From Methanomassiliicoccales archaeon (GTDB lineage Archaea; Thermoplasmatota; Thermoplasmata; Methanomassiliicoccales; UBA472): a DNA stretch of 64,000 bases. Within the stretch, counting starts at the first letter, position 1. Every line of letters begins with the position of its first letter. The position numbers and the translations under genes were made by a program. Below are positions 7,790-16,833 of this stretch, piece after piece. The DNA is taken from the NCBI GenBank assembly GCA_026394395.1, contig JAPKYK010000002.1, positions 119,653-183,652 of the forward strand, in the 5' to 3' direction. Under the pieces are notes generated by a model. It saw only the letters and a program-made list of their open reading frames with translations, had not been told where the DNA came from and did no database searches.

Positions 7790-8338
7790 ATTTCAAATTA
7801 CTCCATCCAGAATGTCGTAGCATCTGCAAATTTGGGAACGGAGCTCAACCTCACCGAACTCGCACTTAATCTGAACGGGGCCGAATATGAACCCGAAACC
7901 TTTCCGGGACTGATCTTTCGGATCAAGGAACCCAAAACGGCGACCCTTCTCTTCCGCAGCGGAAAGCTCGTCTGCACCGGAGCGAAGACCCTGGAACAGG
8001 TAAATAGTGCCATAAAAAATGTGATAGCCAGCATCAAGAAGACCGGGGTTAAGATCAATGGACTCCCAACAGTCGAGGTCCAGAACATCGTCGCTTCGGC
8101 GGATCTCGGGCAACCGGTCAACCTTTCCTCGGTGGTCATAACCTTAGGCCTGGAAAGGGTGGAGTACGAGCCAGAGGTATTTCCCGGATTGGTATATCGT
8201 TTAACCGATCCGAAGGTCGTCATCCTTCTCTTCGGGTCCGGAAGGCTCGTTTGCACAGGGGCGAAAGTACCGGAGGACGTCGAGAAGGCGGTGGAGAAGA
8301 TCAAGAACGAATTACGTTCGGCGGATCTGCTCTTATAG
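7790..8338 (+). CDS. tbp: TATA-box binding protein, apparent ATT start
   Basis: Two TBP repeats, each with the LVCTGAK signature (first repeat FRSGKLVCTGAK, second FGSGRLVCTGAK) and the YEPE-FPGL segment. TBP binds TATA boxes and recruits TFB and RNA polymerase. The usual beginning (SIQNVVASANLG, beta strand 1) lies upstream of the first standard start codon (TTG 7832) and is in frame back to a TAA at 7772. No ATG, GTG or TTG occurs between. ATT at 7790, with GAGG eight bases before it, would give 182 residues, the normal length. Starting at TTG 7832 would delete the first strand. The gene ends in TAG. Confidence 0.85.
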   Translation: MSNYSIQNVVASANLGTELNLTELALNLNGAEYEPETFPGLIFRIKEPKTATLLFRSGKLVCTGAKTLEQVNSAIKNVIASIKKTGVKINGLPTVEVQNIVASADLGQPVNLSSVVITLGLERVEYEPEVFPGLVYRLTDPKVVILLFGSGRLVCTGAKVPEDVEKAVEKIKNELRSADLLL

Positions 8339-8350
8339 AAGATACCAATC

Positions 8351-8390
8351 CCTGAAATGAGAACAATTCGTTCAATGATTTCATTTCAGG
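8351..8390. repeat. Perfect 10-base inverted repeat after tbp
   Basis: CCTGAAATGA at 8351-8360 pairs exactly with TCATTTCAGG at 8381-8390. Inside the 20-base loop GAAC and GTTC can pair as well, giving a nested hairpin. It lies 12 bases after the tbp stop and ahead of the convergent tRNA gene. It may end or stabilise the tbp transcript; no U-run follows directly, so it is not a bacterial-type terminator. Confidence 0.5.
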
Positions 8391-8442
8391 CTTGAAAATA
8401 TCGACAACCCGCCATAGCGGGATTGCTGGTAAATGTTAGGAG

Positions 8443-8514
8443 TGCAGGTGTCGGGATTCGAACCCGAGTGTTTAGCTTGGAAGGCTAAAATCCTAACCGC
8501 TAGATTACACCTGC
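8443..8514 (-). tRNA. tRNA-Gly (anticodon TCC)
   Basis: Reading the minus strand, the acceptor arms GCAGGTG and CACCTGC pair over seven bases. The anticodon stem TTAGC/GCTAA encloses CTTCCAA with anticodon TCC. The T arm TCGGG-TTCGAAT-CCCGA is standard, and the D arm contains TAGCGGTTAG. The discriminator base is A and CCA is not encoded. No intron is visible. It reads GGA and, by wobble, GGG glycine codons. Confidence 0.96.
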
Positions 8515-8662
8515 GCGGTGCGCTCATAATGGAGATTTTATATTTTAACCCTTTCATAAACAATAAAACACTGGCAGTTCCAGATGTAAAAAAATAAAGT
8601 TTGAGGCTAGTGGAAAGGTAAGGGGGGACCATGCTTCCCACTAGAGTTCGTTCGTGGAACGC

Positions 8663-8872
8663 TTAACGGCTCATAACTTTCAGGTCATTGATGAGGTCCC
8701 AGACTGGAAAGGTGTCCTCGCCATGTTGATCCATTTGATAGGCCATCAACTTGAGGTCCTTGATGGAGTGGGTCTTCATCCATTCCTCGACATGACCGTC
8801 GTATTGTTGTTCCACGTGCGAATCCTCATTTCGCCTCATTTGCATCCCATCCGTCCGACTTTCGTCGGACAT
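8663..8872 (-). CDS. Small acidic protein of unknown function
   Basis: 69 residues, hydrophilic, rich in Asp, Glu, His and Met, with two predicted helices (GHVEEWMKTHSIKDLKLMAY and the C-terminal DLINDLKVMSR). I recognise no family. The case for a real gene is the promoter: a strong TATA box at 8893-8904 lies about 26 bases before the ATG, so a leaderless message would begin at the start codon. It is divergent from the TPR gene and stands alone. Confidence 0.65.
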   Translation of the reverse strand: MSDESRTDGMQMRRNEDSHVEQQYDGHVEEWMKTHSIKDLKLMAYQMDQHGEDTFPVWDLINDLKVMSR

Positions 8873-9073
8873 ATTGGTTATAGTGTCCTATGGTATATAT
8901 ATTTTACTAAAACGCATATCCAGCATCTAAATAATTACCTTATAATGGGTCAAATATTCAAAATAACAACTGTCAGACAAAACTGATATAAACGTATGAC
9001 ATTACGATATTTGGGTCCTCACGACAAAGATATTAATTGTCCGGACCCCATTGAAGTCAGTGCAGGTGGAGAG

Positions 9074-12000
9074 ATGGGATTATTTGGAGGGTTGGTGGAC
9101 GGCGAGAAAAGGGCGGTCAGCAGGACCATGAAATCGCTCGAACTGGTGGACAAACACCACCAGGCCAACGAAGCTGACCGGGCCAAGGCTGAGCTGGACC
9201 GTGCCCGCGCACATCTGGAGAGCATTGACCTCAAGTCCTGCGCTCGTCCGGACGAATATCGCGCTGCGGCCGCCCGCCTTTCCAACGCTTATCTGGAGAG
9301 CAGTCTCCCCATTCCGGCCAAAGAGGTGCTGTTGAGACTGACCAGTTCCGTCCCTTCCGACAGGAACAGCGCACTCCTTCTGGTATCCCTATATCGAAGA
9401 CAGGGCATGCCAGAGGACGCGGTCAAGGTGATGGACGACTTCATCTCCCGCAACCCCAAGGACCGGTTGGGCCACGTGGCCAGGGCCGAGCTCCTTGAAT
9501 CCCTCGGGCATCTTCCCGAATCTTTCCAGGCTCTGCTCAAGGCCCTCGAGGTCGATCCCCTTGAGGAGAGCACTTACGAGCTCATCTTAGAGAAGGTGGA
9601 GAAGACCGAGCTGAAGGCCTCATGGAAAGGGCGCAAGGCTTCGGCGCTATTGCACAAGGAAAAACCAGAGACCGCCCTGGCCGAGATAGAAACAGCTCTA
9701 TCTCTGGCACCCCAGGATACTGGCCTGATGATGATCAAGGTGGACATCCTGGAAGAACTGCAGCGCCTTGAGGAGGCCCAGGACCTGCTAGAGGAGGTAT
9801 TGATCCGGGATAGGGACAATCCCCGGGCCAACCTGAAGATGGCCAGGCAGGCGCACCAAGGCGGGGACGACGTCCTGTCGCTAGAACACTACAAACGAAT
9901 GCTGCGCACCGACCCCGAATCCGATACTGGTTGGAACGAGGTGGCCGCGCTGCTGTTCAGCCTGGAAAGGTACGAGGAGAGCCTGCTCTCCTATGAGCGC
10001 CTCAGGGAGGTCAGCCCGGAGGACAGCAAGGCCCTCTACGGGCGGTGCACCGTGCTGGCGGCCATGAACGACCGGGCGGGCTTCGACATCGCGGCCGCTG
10101 ACCTGTTACAGGCATGCAACGACCCTACCGCTCACATTTTCGTGGCCGACACCCTGATCAAGATGGAGGACGAGGCCGCGGCCTTGGAGGTCCTCGGGAA
10201 AGCGCAGAAGGCCTTCCCCAAGCAGCTGGACATCATGGACCGCCGCCGGAGCATCCTGTTGAAACAGAGCAAGTTCCAAGAGGTACTGGCCCTCAGCGAG
10301 GAGCAGCTGGCCATCAAACCGGACCACCTGCCGGCGCTACGCGACAAGGGAACGTCCGAACTGTCACTGGGCCGGGTGACCGAGGCCATAAAGACCTTGG
10401 AGAAGGCCTTGAAATCCTTCCCTGACGACCCGGAACTGCTCGATACCCTCAAGGAGAGCTACAAGCAGGCTGGCCGGGACAAGGACGTGGCCGACGTCTG
10501 CGACCGGTTGCTGAAGCTCGATCCGAACAACACGGAAGCCCTCTTTGACAAGGCCGTGGCCACCGACCGCCTGGGGCGAAAGGAGGAGGCCATTGCCCTC
10601 TATGGGCAGGTGCTGACGCTGGACCACAACGATGTTGACGCTTCCAAGGGCATAGCCGTGGTGCTCTTCTCGCTTGAAAAGTACGAGGACGCCCTGGCCC
10701 GGGCGGTGCAGGGCAGCCTACACGACCCCGGACAGCTGGTATTGTGGCGCATACAGGCCGATTCGCTGTTCATGCTTAAGCGTTTCGAGGAGGCGGTCCA
10801 GGCCTACAACAAAGCCATCGCCCTGGCCCCCCAGGACCGGAAGGCCATCTACCAGAAGGGGCTGTGCCTGGAAAGCCTGCGCCGTTTCGAGGAGGCCATA
10901 GTCTGCTATGACCAAGCCCTTTCATTGGACCTCAAGGACAAGAACGTCTGGATCAGCAAGGGGATTGCCCTGGAGTGGCTGGAAAGGTTCGAGGAGGCCT
11001 TGGGCTGCTATGACCAGGCCATACTCCTGGAAAAGGAAGGCCGCTTCGTGCACGCCCGCCGGGGACAGGTGCTGGCCAAACTGACGCGCTACGAGGAGGC
11101 GGTGCAGTCCTTCGACAAGGCCTTGGAGACCGGGCCCAAGGACCTCGAGGTGCTGGCGGCCAAGAAGAGCAGCCTGAAGTTCCTGGGACGCAACGAGGAC
11201 ATCATCAAGGTCTGTGACCGCATCGTCAAGCTGGACCCCAAGAACAAGGTGGCCTGGATCGACCGGGGGGTGGCCCAGTTCCGCCTGAACAACCACCCGG
11301 AGGCGGTCCGTTCTTACGACCGGGCCCTGGAGATCGAGCCAGGGGACATGCAGGTGCTGCAGCTGAAGCGCAACGCCTTGGTGGCCAAGGGCGACGCCGA
11401 AGCGATAAAGAAGGTCTGCGAGGACATACTCCGCATAGACCCGCGCAACAAGTCCGCCCTGATCGATAAAGCTGGCGCACTGGAGAAGCTGGGCCGGCTG
11501 GAGGAAGCGCTGGCAACCTTCTCCTCGGCCATCATGCTGGACGAGTCCGACCCCCTTCTGTACAAGGGCAAGGGCCGGGTGCTCATGGCCATGGGCAAGT
11601 ACGGCGAGGCGGCCGAGGCCTATGACATAGCCTTCACCCTGAACCACGACGTGGATTCGCTGGCCAGCAAGGGCCGGGCCATGCTGATGATGCGCAACTA
11701 CGAGATGGCCTTGAACCTCTTCGAACAGTGCGTGTCGCTCGACAGTTCGGTGGCCAGCTACCACTCGGACCGCGGCCGGGCCCTGGCCTCGTTGAACCGC
11801 CTGCAGGAGGCGGTGGAAGCCTTCGACAAAGCGCTGACCATCGACCGCTCCGACGCCCAGACCTGGAAGTACAAGGGCAACGCCCTGTACCGGCTGGGAG
11901 AGATGGAGAACGCCCTGCTGTGCTTCAACCGGGCCATGGACCTGGGGGTCGATGAGTTCGGTATCTACAAGTTGCGGGGGAAGGTGCTGGAGGAAATGGG

Positions 12001-13402
12001 CCGCCACGAGGACGCCATGGACTCCTACGCCAAAGCGCTGGCCCTGGAACCCTCCGAGGCCTCCGTCCTGGAGAGCATGGGCCTGTTGGAGGACAAGATG
12101 GGCAACCCCGAGAAGGGCTTCGCCCTGTTGGAGAAATCACTGTCCATCGATCCCCGTAACCGTCACGCCTGGATGGAGCGGGCCGATCTGGCCGAGCGGC
12201 TGAAGCGCGACGACGACGTGGTGCGCAGCTACGACAACGCCATCGGCCTGGACCCCAGCGACCCCGCCGCCTGGAACGGGAAGGGCTTCGCCCTGCTGCG
12301 CCTGGGTAAGTACGAGCAGGCCCGCCGGGGTTTCGAGAAGGCGCTGGAGCTCAACCCCAATATGACCTCGGCCACCGAGGGCCTGCGCATGGCCGACGGC
12401 AAGCATCGCGAAAGCCAGGTGTCGGAGATGGCCGGCAAGGTGCTGGAGTTCCAGTATCGGAACGGAAGGCGCATGGGCAAGGAGGAGGTGTTCCGGGAAT
12501 GCAACGTCCCCTATCAGATGCTGGACGACGTCTTCGCCTACATCGATCAGCGCGAGTACGTCGACCCGGCGCAGCTCCCCGACGACGAGTGCACCTCGCT
12601 GGAGATGCAGTCCCGGACGGTGTTGCGGACCACCGACCGCTCCGCCCGCAGCGGTCAGGGCGGGCTGTCCCTCTCTGACGTCTACTCCTCTCTGCCGGAA
12701 AGGGACATCGACCAGGCCAGGCGCGTGCTTGGCTACATCGAGGGGGTGAACGACATCGACTTCACCTACGTCAATCCGGACCAGGGGACGGAAAAATTGT
12801 TGCGCACCGCCCTCAACATGCCGGAGGAGAAGCGCAACCTGTTCTCCCTGATGGAAGGGCTGAACATCGGCGTGTACAAGGCGCGTAACATCATCGCCAT
12901 CATGGGTTCTTTGAAGGCCGGGGAGCGCCCGGCGCCCATGCCCCGTTCCAAAGGTCAGAGGGCCGCCTCCGCCACCCGCAGCACCGACGACCTGTTCGTG
13001 GAGCAGCCCAAGCGCAAGAAGCAGACCAAGGCCGACGCGGTCTTCCTGCCGGACGACCGTTCCCAGTCGACCGAACGCGCGGACCGCGACGGCCTGCGCC
13101 TCTTCGGTTCGGAGGAAAAGGAGCTCTACGACACCTTCTATCCGCCGAAACCGACGGCCAAGAAGCCGGAGAAGGCCGACGACATGGACGGCCGCCGCTG
13201 CCTGTTCCACGGAGCGTTGGCCGTATCGGCCTGCCCCAACTGCAACAGCATGCTCTGCAAGGAGTGCCTGAGCGCCGGCAAATGCCCGCGCTGCGGCCAC
13301 GTCCTGGGAGAGAGGCCGACGAAGATGAAGGCCGCCGAGGAGCCAGAGAAGAAGGTTCCCGAGGCTCCGGAGCCGGAGGACAGGGACTGGAGCAGGCTCT
13401 GA
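9074..13402 (+). CDS. Giant TPR-repeat protein with C-terminal zinc-ribbon-like domain
   Basis: About 1442 residues. From about residue 30 to 1130 it is a near-continuous run of 34-residue TPR units (for example ALEKLGRLEEALATFSSAIM and KALELNP-type ends), some 30 in all. A middle region of about 200 residues with helical, winged-helix-like segments follows. The last 80 residues hold a Cys/His cluster (CLFHGALAVSACPNCNSMLC, then CPRC) that should bind zinc. It probably acts as a large scaffold. I chose the ATG at 9074 because AGGTGG precedes it and a TATA-like GATATAAAC near 8985-8993 would start transcription after the earlier ATG at 8996. Confidence 0.9.
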   Translation: MGLFGGLVDGEKRAVSRTMKSLELVDKHHQANEADRAKAELDRARAHLESIDLKSCARPDEYRAAAARLSNAYLESSLPIPAKEVLLRLTSSVPSDRNSALLLVSLYRRQGMPEDAVKVMDDFISRNPKDRLGHVARAELLESLGHLPESFQALLKALEVDPLEESTYELILEKVEKTELKASWKGRKASALLHKEKPETALAEIETALSLAPQDTGLMMIKVDILEELQRLEEAQDLLEEVLIRDRDNPRANLKMARQAHQGGDDVLSLEHYKRMLRTDPESDTGWNEVAALLFSLERYEESLLSYERLREVSPEDSKALYGRCTVLAAMNDRAGFDIAAADLLQACNDPTAHIFVADTLIKMEDEAAALEVLGKAQKAFPKQLDIMDRRRSILLKQSKFQEVLALSEEQLAIKPDHLPALRDKGTSELSLGRVTEAIKTLEKALKSFPDDPELLDTLKESYKQAGRDKDVADVCDRLLKLDPNNTEALFDKAVATDRLGRKEEAIALYGQVLTLDHNDVDASKGIAVVLFSLEKYEDALARAVQGSLHDPGQLVLWRIQADSLFMLKRFEEAVQAYNKAIALAPQDRKAIYQKGLCLESLRRFEEAIVCYDQALSLDLKDKNVWISKGIALEWLERFEEALGCYDQAILLEKEGRFVHARRGQVLAKLTRYEEAVQSFDKALETGPKDLEVLAAKKSSLKFLGRNEDIIKVCDRIVKLDPKNKVAWIDRGVAQFRLNNHPEAVRSYDRALEIEPGDMQVLQLKRNALVAKGDAEAIKKVCEDILRIDPRNKSALIDKAGALEKLGRLEEALATFSSAIMLDESDPLLYKGKGRVLMAMGKYGEAAEAYDIAFTLNHDVDSLASKGRAMLMMRNYEMALNLFEQCVSLDSSVASYHSDRGRALASLNRLQEAVEAFDKALTIDRSDAQTWKYKGNALYRLGEMENALLCFNRAMDLGVDEFGIYKLRGKVLEEMGRHEDAMDSYAKALALEPSEASVLESMGLLEDKMGNPEKGFALLEKSLSIDPRNRHAWMERADLAERLKRDDDVVRSYDNAIGLDPSDPAAWNGKGFALLRLGKYEQARRGFEKALELNPNMTSATEGLRMADGKHRESQVSEMAGKVLEFQYRNGRRMGKEEVFRECNVPYQMLDDVFAYIDQREYVDPAQLPDDECTSLEMQSRTVLRTTDRSARSGQGGLSLSDVYSSLPERDIDQARRVLGYIEGVNDIDFTYVNPDQGTEKLLRTALNMPEEKRNLFSLMEGLNIGVYKARNIIAIMGSLKAGERPAPMPRSKGQRAASATRSTDDLFVEQPKRKKQTKADAVFLPDDRSQSTERADRDGLRLFGSEEKELYDTFYPPKPTAKKPEKADDMDGRRCLFHGALAVSACPNCNSMLCKECLSAGKCPRCGHVLGERPTKMKAAEEPEKKVPEAPEPEDRDWSRL

Positions 13403-14713
13403 TCAATAGTCGCCTATGTCCGATTTCATGAACTCCCGCAGGAGCACCGTGGCGTAGCACCCCTTTCCCAGGAAGAAGGAGGCGGTGAACTCGTCCTGAC
13501 CTACGTCCAACTTCAGGTCCCGGTATTCGCAGATCAGCTCGCGCCGGGAGCCTTTGGACGAGCAGTGCGGGATGGCCGGCACCAGGAAGTCCTGCGGCGA
13601 CAGCCCCTCGCGCTCGATGGCCTTCCTCTCCATCTCCCCCATCTCCCCCATCTCCCCCTCCGCCAGCACCGATTCCGAGCCAAAGAGCGTTCCGGAGACG
13701 AAGGCCCGGCGGTCGCGCACCTGCCGTTCCACCAGGTCCAGGTTGACGGTGGTTACTGGCACCTGCTTGTCGTGGTCGGGGTTCCCGTCCTTGTCCGCCG
13801 GCAGGACCACGTCGCCAACGATCGGGGCGTTCAGAGGTATCCCCCTGCGCATCCTCTCCGAAAGCACCAGGTTGAACAGGTAGGACTGGTAGGCGTGCAC
13901 GAACATCATCTGCAGGTTCGGCGGCAGCACGCATATGGCCCCGGCGAAATCTCCCGGATTCCGTTCGAGGAAACCGATTACCATGCGCTCGAAGGTCAGC
14001 TTCCAGGGGAAGTCGCGCAACGCCGCTGTGTAATCGCGGTCCCTCTGCAGGGCTTCCCGGGCCGCCCTCGATTGCTCGTCCTCCTCCTCGCTGGGATTGC
14101 CGATGTACAGCAGCACGGCCTGCTCCAGGTCGCCCTTCACGATGGCCCGGCCGACTAGGTGCGTGACCGGCCGCACGGTACCGAAGCGCTGCACGCCGAA
14201 GAAATTGGGAAAGCCGCCCAGGCCGTGCAGGGACGCCTCCGTCCCTTCCAACGACGAGCGCAGCTCGTCACCGTGAAGGTTCGTGTCCCGGACGCGGATG
14301 GTGAAGCGGTTGCCCACCAGGTCCCCGATGGTCATGCTGCGCTTGGCCATGTAGCCGTCATTGATGCTGACCTGCGAGAGGCGAAGGGCCATGACGCTCT
14401 CCACCGGAGCCTGGAAGGACATCAGCTGGGTGGTCACGGCCCGCTTGTCCTTGGTGCCGGCGAACCCGATGAGGTTCCTGGAGATGCCCAGCGATTTCGA
14501 CAGGTGCCGGACCAGGCGGTTGGTCTCCCAGTTGGTGGCGGTCACACGAGCTACGCACACCTTGCCGTCGGGCTTGGTCGGGGGATACTTGGAGACCTCG
14601 TCGACGACGAAGTCCTCGGCGGCGGCCTTGAGTTTTCCTCCACTGCCAGGAGTTTCAGAAAAAAAGACCTCTAGACCGATGTTGCGTTCCCGGTCGCCAC
14701 TGGTCTGAACCAT
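13403..14713 (-). CDS. truD: tRNA pseudouridine synthase D
   Basis: 436 residues. It has the TruD motif GFAGTKDKRAVTTQ with the catalytic Asp, FPNFFGVQRFG, and the inserted TRUD domain. In archaea this family makes pseudouridine at position 13 (and 35) of tRNA. A short in-frame repeat of GEM (three copies, from a nine-base unit near 13633-13660) sits in a surface loop. Its stop directly abuts that of the TPR gene, so the two converge with no spacer. rpoL lies five bases upstream on the same strand. Confidence 0.95.
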   Translation of the reverse strand: MVQTSGDRERNIGLEVFFSETPGSGGKLKAAAEDFVVDEVSKYPPTKPDGKVCVARVTATNWETNRLVRHLSKSLGISRNLIGFAGTKDKRAVTTQLMSFQAPVESVMALRLSQVSINDGYMAKRSMTIGDLVGNRFTIRVRDTNLHGDELRSSLEGTEASLHGLGGFPNFFGVQRFGTVRPVTHLVGRAIVKGDLEQAVLLYIGNPSEEEDEQSRAAREALQRDRDYTAALRDFPWKLTFERMVIGFLERNPGDFAGAICVLPPNLQMMFVHAYQSYLFNLVLSERMRRGIPLNAPIVGDVVLPADKDGNPDHDKQVPVTTVNLDLVERQVRDRRAFVSGTLFGSESVLAEGEMGEMGEMERKAIEREGLSPQDFLVPAIPHCSSKGSRRELICEYRDLKLDVGQDEFTASFFLGKGCYATVLLREFMKSDIGDY

Positions 14714-14718
14714 GAAAA

Positions 14719-14994
14719 TTACTTCAGGTCCTTCTGTAAAGCTTCCCTGGCCTCCTTGAACTCGTTGGTCAGGGACTTCGCCGTCTTCTTCAGGGCCGAT
14801 TGGGGCTTTCCGGTCTTGACCCGGATGTAAAGGGTGGGATCTTCCAGTTGGCTGTGGCCTATGGTGTACTTGACCTCGGCCACGTCCTTGTCCTCCAGCA
14901 GTGCCTGTACCATGGGGGTGATCAAGGTCATGTCCGCTCCCTTGATGCGGACCCTGATGGAGTCCTTTTCCTTCTCTAAGAGCTCGATCTCCAT
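14719..14994 (-). CDS. rpoL: DNA-directed RNA polymerase subunit L
   Basis: About 91 residues, matching Rpo11/RpoL: start MEIELLEKEKDSIRVRIKG, then the dimerisation segment DMTLITPMVQALLEDKDV and HSQLEDPTLYIRVKTG. It pairs with subunit D in polymerase assembly. The ATG at 14994 is chosen over the upstream TTG at 15006. There is no ribosome site, but GGTTTATAG at about 15019-15027 lies roughly 29 bases upstream, so transcription should begin at this ATG. It is followed closely by truD. Confidence 0.95.
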   Translation of the reverse strand: MEIELLEKEKDSIRVRIKGADMTLITPMVQALLEDKDVAEVKYTIGHSQLEDPTLYIRVKTGKPQSALKKTAKSLTNEFKEAREALQKDLK

Positions 14995-15035
14995 GAATTG
15001 GACCAATATGGGAGGGGGCTATAAACCTTTTGACA

Positions 15036-16793
15036 TCACTCCACCCGTTTGAGCTGGGCCTGGTACATGGTCAACAGCTCCTGGCTGGTGGTAGCCTCCC
15101 GCCCCTCCTTGTCGTCCCGGAAGCGCCCGGTGAAACGCGGGAAACGGATGGCCAGCCCGGAATCCTTCCTCACCGAGCCGAAGGAGCAGGTGTGTATCGG
15201 CGACAAAGTTATCTCAGCCCCCCTGACCTCCAGAACCAGGCGGGGCTGGAACCAGTAGTCGGCCACCATCTTCGAATCCACTAGATGGTGCTTCTCCGCC
15301 AGGCGGTCCCCGGCCAGCATTTCCAATAGCGAAGCCAAGTTGGCGTCGTCGAAGCCGCTGCCCAGCTTGGAGACCGTTTGGAAGGTGTCCGTCTGCGCGT
15401 CGTAAGTGGCCATGAGCAGGGCGCCGTAGAACCCCTTGCGTTTCCCCCTTCCGGCGAAGGCGCCGACCACCGCCAGGTCTACGGTGTCGTTCATCTCCGA
15501 GCGGTACTCCTTCTTGTACTTGATCCACAGGAACCCGCGGTTGCCGGCGCGGTAGACGGAACTTTCGGCGATGGACTTGGCCATCAGCCCCTCGCAGCCG
15601 TCCTTTATAGCTTCCTGAAAGAAGACCTGAACTTCATCAGCGGAAGAGAGTACGCGAATCTCCGATAGCTTCACTGCGTCGTCCGGACTGACCATCGAAC
15701 TCAGCGCTTCCCTTCTCTGCAGGAACGGCCGGGCGGTGAGGTCCTCCCCGTCCTTCAGGATGCAGTCGAAGAGGCACATCTGGACAGGGTAGTCCTCCAC
15801 CGCCGCCTCCAGCCCGTACTTGCGACCCCGGCGATGAGATACCTCCTGAAATGGGAGGAACTCCCCGGTGTTGAGGTCCACCGGCACGCACTCCCCCTCT
15901 ACGATGGTGCTCTCGGCCACCACGGCCTTCTTCAGGGCGGCCACCACGTCCGGGAACTGCGACGTGAGATCGTCCAGCTTGCGCGAGTACAGTCGGACAT
16001 CGCCCTGGCATATGTGCGCCTGGACCCGGACACCGTCGTACTTGTACTCGAAGGCGCAGGTCCCGCCCATCTTCTCCAGTATCTCCTCCGGCGAGGACAT
16101 GCGCTCGGCCAGCATGGCCCGCAACGGGCGGTTCACTTGGACATGTATGTCCTTGACCCCGTCCAGCCCGTGCAATGCCATCTCCTCGGCCACCAGCCCC
16201 AGGTCGGAGGAGACGTTGAAGGCGCGCTCCACCACGTCCCGGTCCTCCTTGGTAGCGAAGGCGGAAGCAAGGGCGTCAAGGACGGTCATGGAGGAGACGC
16301 CCAGGCGCATCCTCCCGGTTATGACCCGGGAAAGGAACTTGGCCTCGGAGGACGAGGAATCGCTCAGCAGCTTGGACATCAGCTTGATCTTCAGGTCCTG
16401 CGAGCCTCCGCCCTCCGTCCGGGCGATCGATTCCAGAGTCTCGTAGGTACTCTTGAGCGTCAAAGGCTCGGAGAACAGGGTGGTCTGCTTCTTGCTGGCG
16501 AAGACCTGCTGGGCCACCAACCCGGGGTCTCCCTCCTTCAGCATGAGCTCCTGCACCTCGCTCTCCTTGGTCCCGGAGGCGAAGGCGATGGCCTTGAGTA
16601 TCATCTTGTCGGCCATTCCCAGCTTCAAAGGGTAGAAGTCCGGGTAGAGCTGTCCCTGCGTCAGGTAGGTGGCCATCCTGATCTCGAGGGGATCGAAGCG
16701 GCGAAAGGCCTCGGCCAATATCTCCGTCATCTCCAGCCTGGAAGAGGTGGCCTCTAACCTCTCGTAGGTGTCGGCCAGTTCCCGGAAGAGCAT
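15036..16793 (-). CDS. lig: ATP-dependent DNA ligase
   Basis: 585 residues, normal for archaeal replicative ligases. The N-terminal DNA-binding domain (MLFRELADTYERLEATSSR) is followed by the adenylation motif FEYKYDGVRVQ, with the nucleotide-accepting Lys at about residue 251. Further motifs are EGECVPVD, the LFDCILKDGEDL segment, EGLMAKS and WIKYKKEY. The OB domain ends with RFPRFTGRFRDDKEGREAT. It seals nicks in Okazaki fragment joining and repair. The gene begins 40 bases from the helicase stop on the same strand. Confidence 0.97.
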   Translation of the reverse strand: MLFRELADTYERLEATSSRLEMTEILAEAFRRFDPLEIRMATYLTQGQLYPDFYPLKLGMADKMILKAIAFASGTKESEVQELMLKEGDPGLVAQQVFASKKQTTLFSEPLTLKSTYETLESIARTEGGGSQDLKIKLMSKLLSDSSSSEAKFLSRVITGRMRLGVSSMTVLDALASAFATKEDRDVVERAFNVSSDLGLVAEEMALHGLDGVKDIHVQVNRPLRAMLAERMSSPEEILEKMGGTCAFEYKYDGVRVQAHICQGDVRLYSRKLDDLTSQFPDVVAALKKAVVAESTIVEGECVPVDLNTGEFLPFQEVSHRRGRKYGLEAAVEDYPVQMCLFDCILKDGEDLTARPFLQRREALSSMVSPDDAVKLSEIRVLSSADEVQVFFQEAIKDGCEGLMAKSIAESSVYRAGNRGFLWIKYKKEYRSEMNDTVDLAVVGAFAGRGKRKGFYGALLMATYDAQTDTFQTVSKLGSGFDDANLASLLEMLAGDRLAEKHHLVDSKMVADYWFQPRLVLEVRGAEITLSPIHTCSFGSVRKDSGLAIRFPRFTGRFRDDKEGREATTSQELLTMYQAQLKRVE

Positions 16794-16833
16794 GCTTATG
16801 CCAACGACTCGCGATTATTTAATTCATGACCAG

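Noticed and set aside
8996..9073. Earlier start of the TPR gene at ATG 8996
   Set aside because: A TATA-like box near 8985-8993 would start transcription after this ATG, and only ATG 9074 has a ribosome site.
9074..13402. Long open frames antisense to the TPR gene (for example 10922-12007 and 12137-13300)
   Set aside because: They are His, Gly, Leu and Val-rich shadows produced by the high G+C codon pattern of the sense gene.
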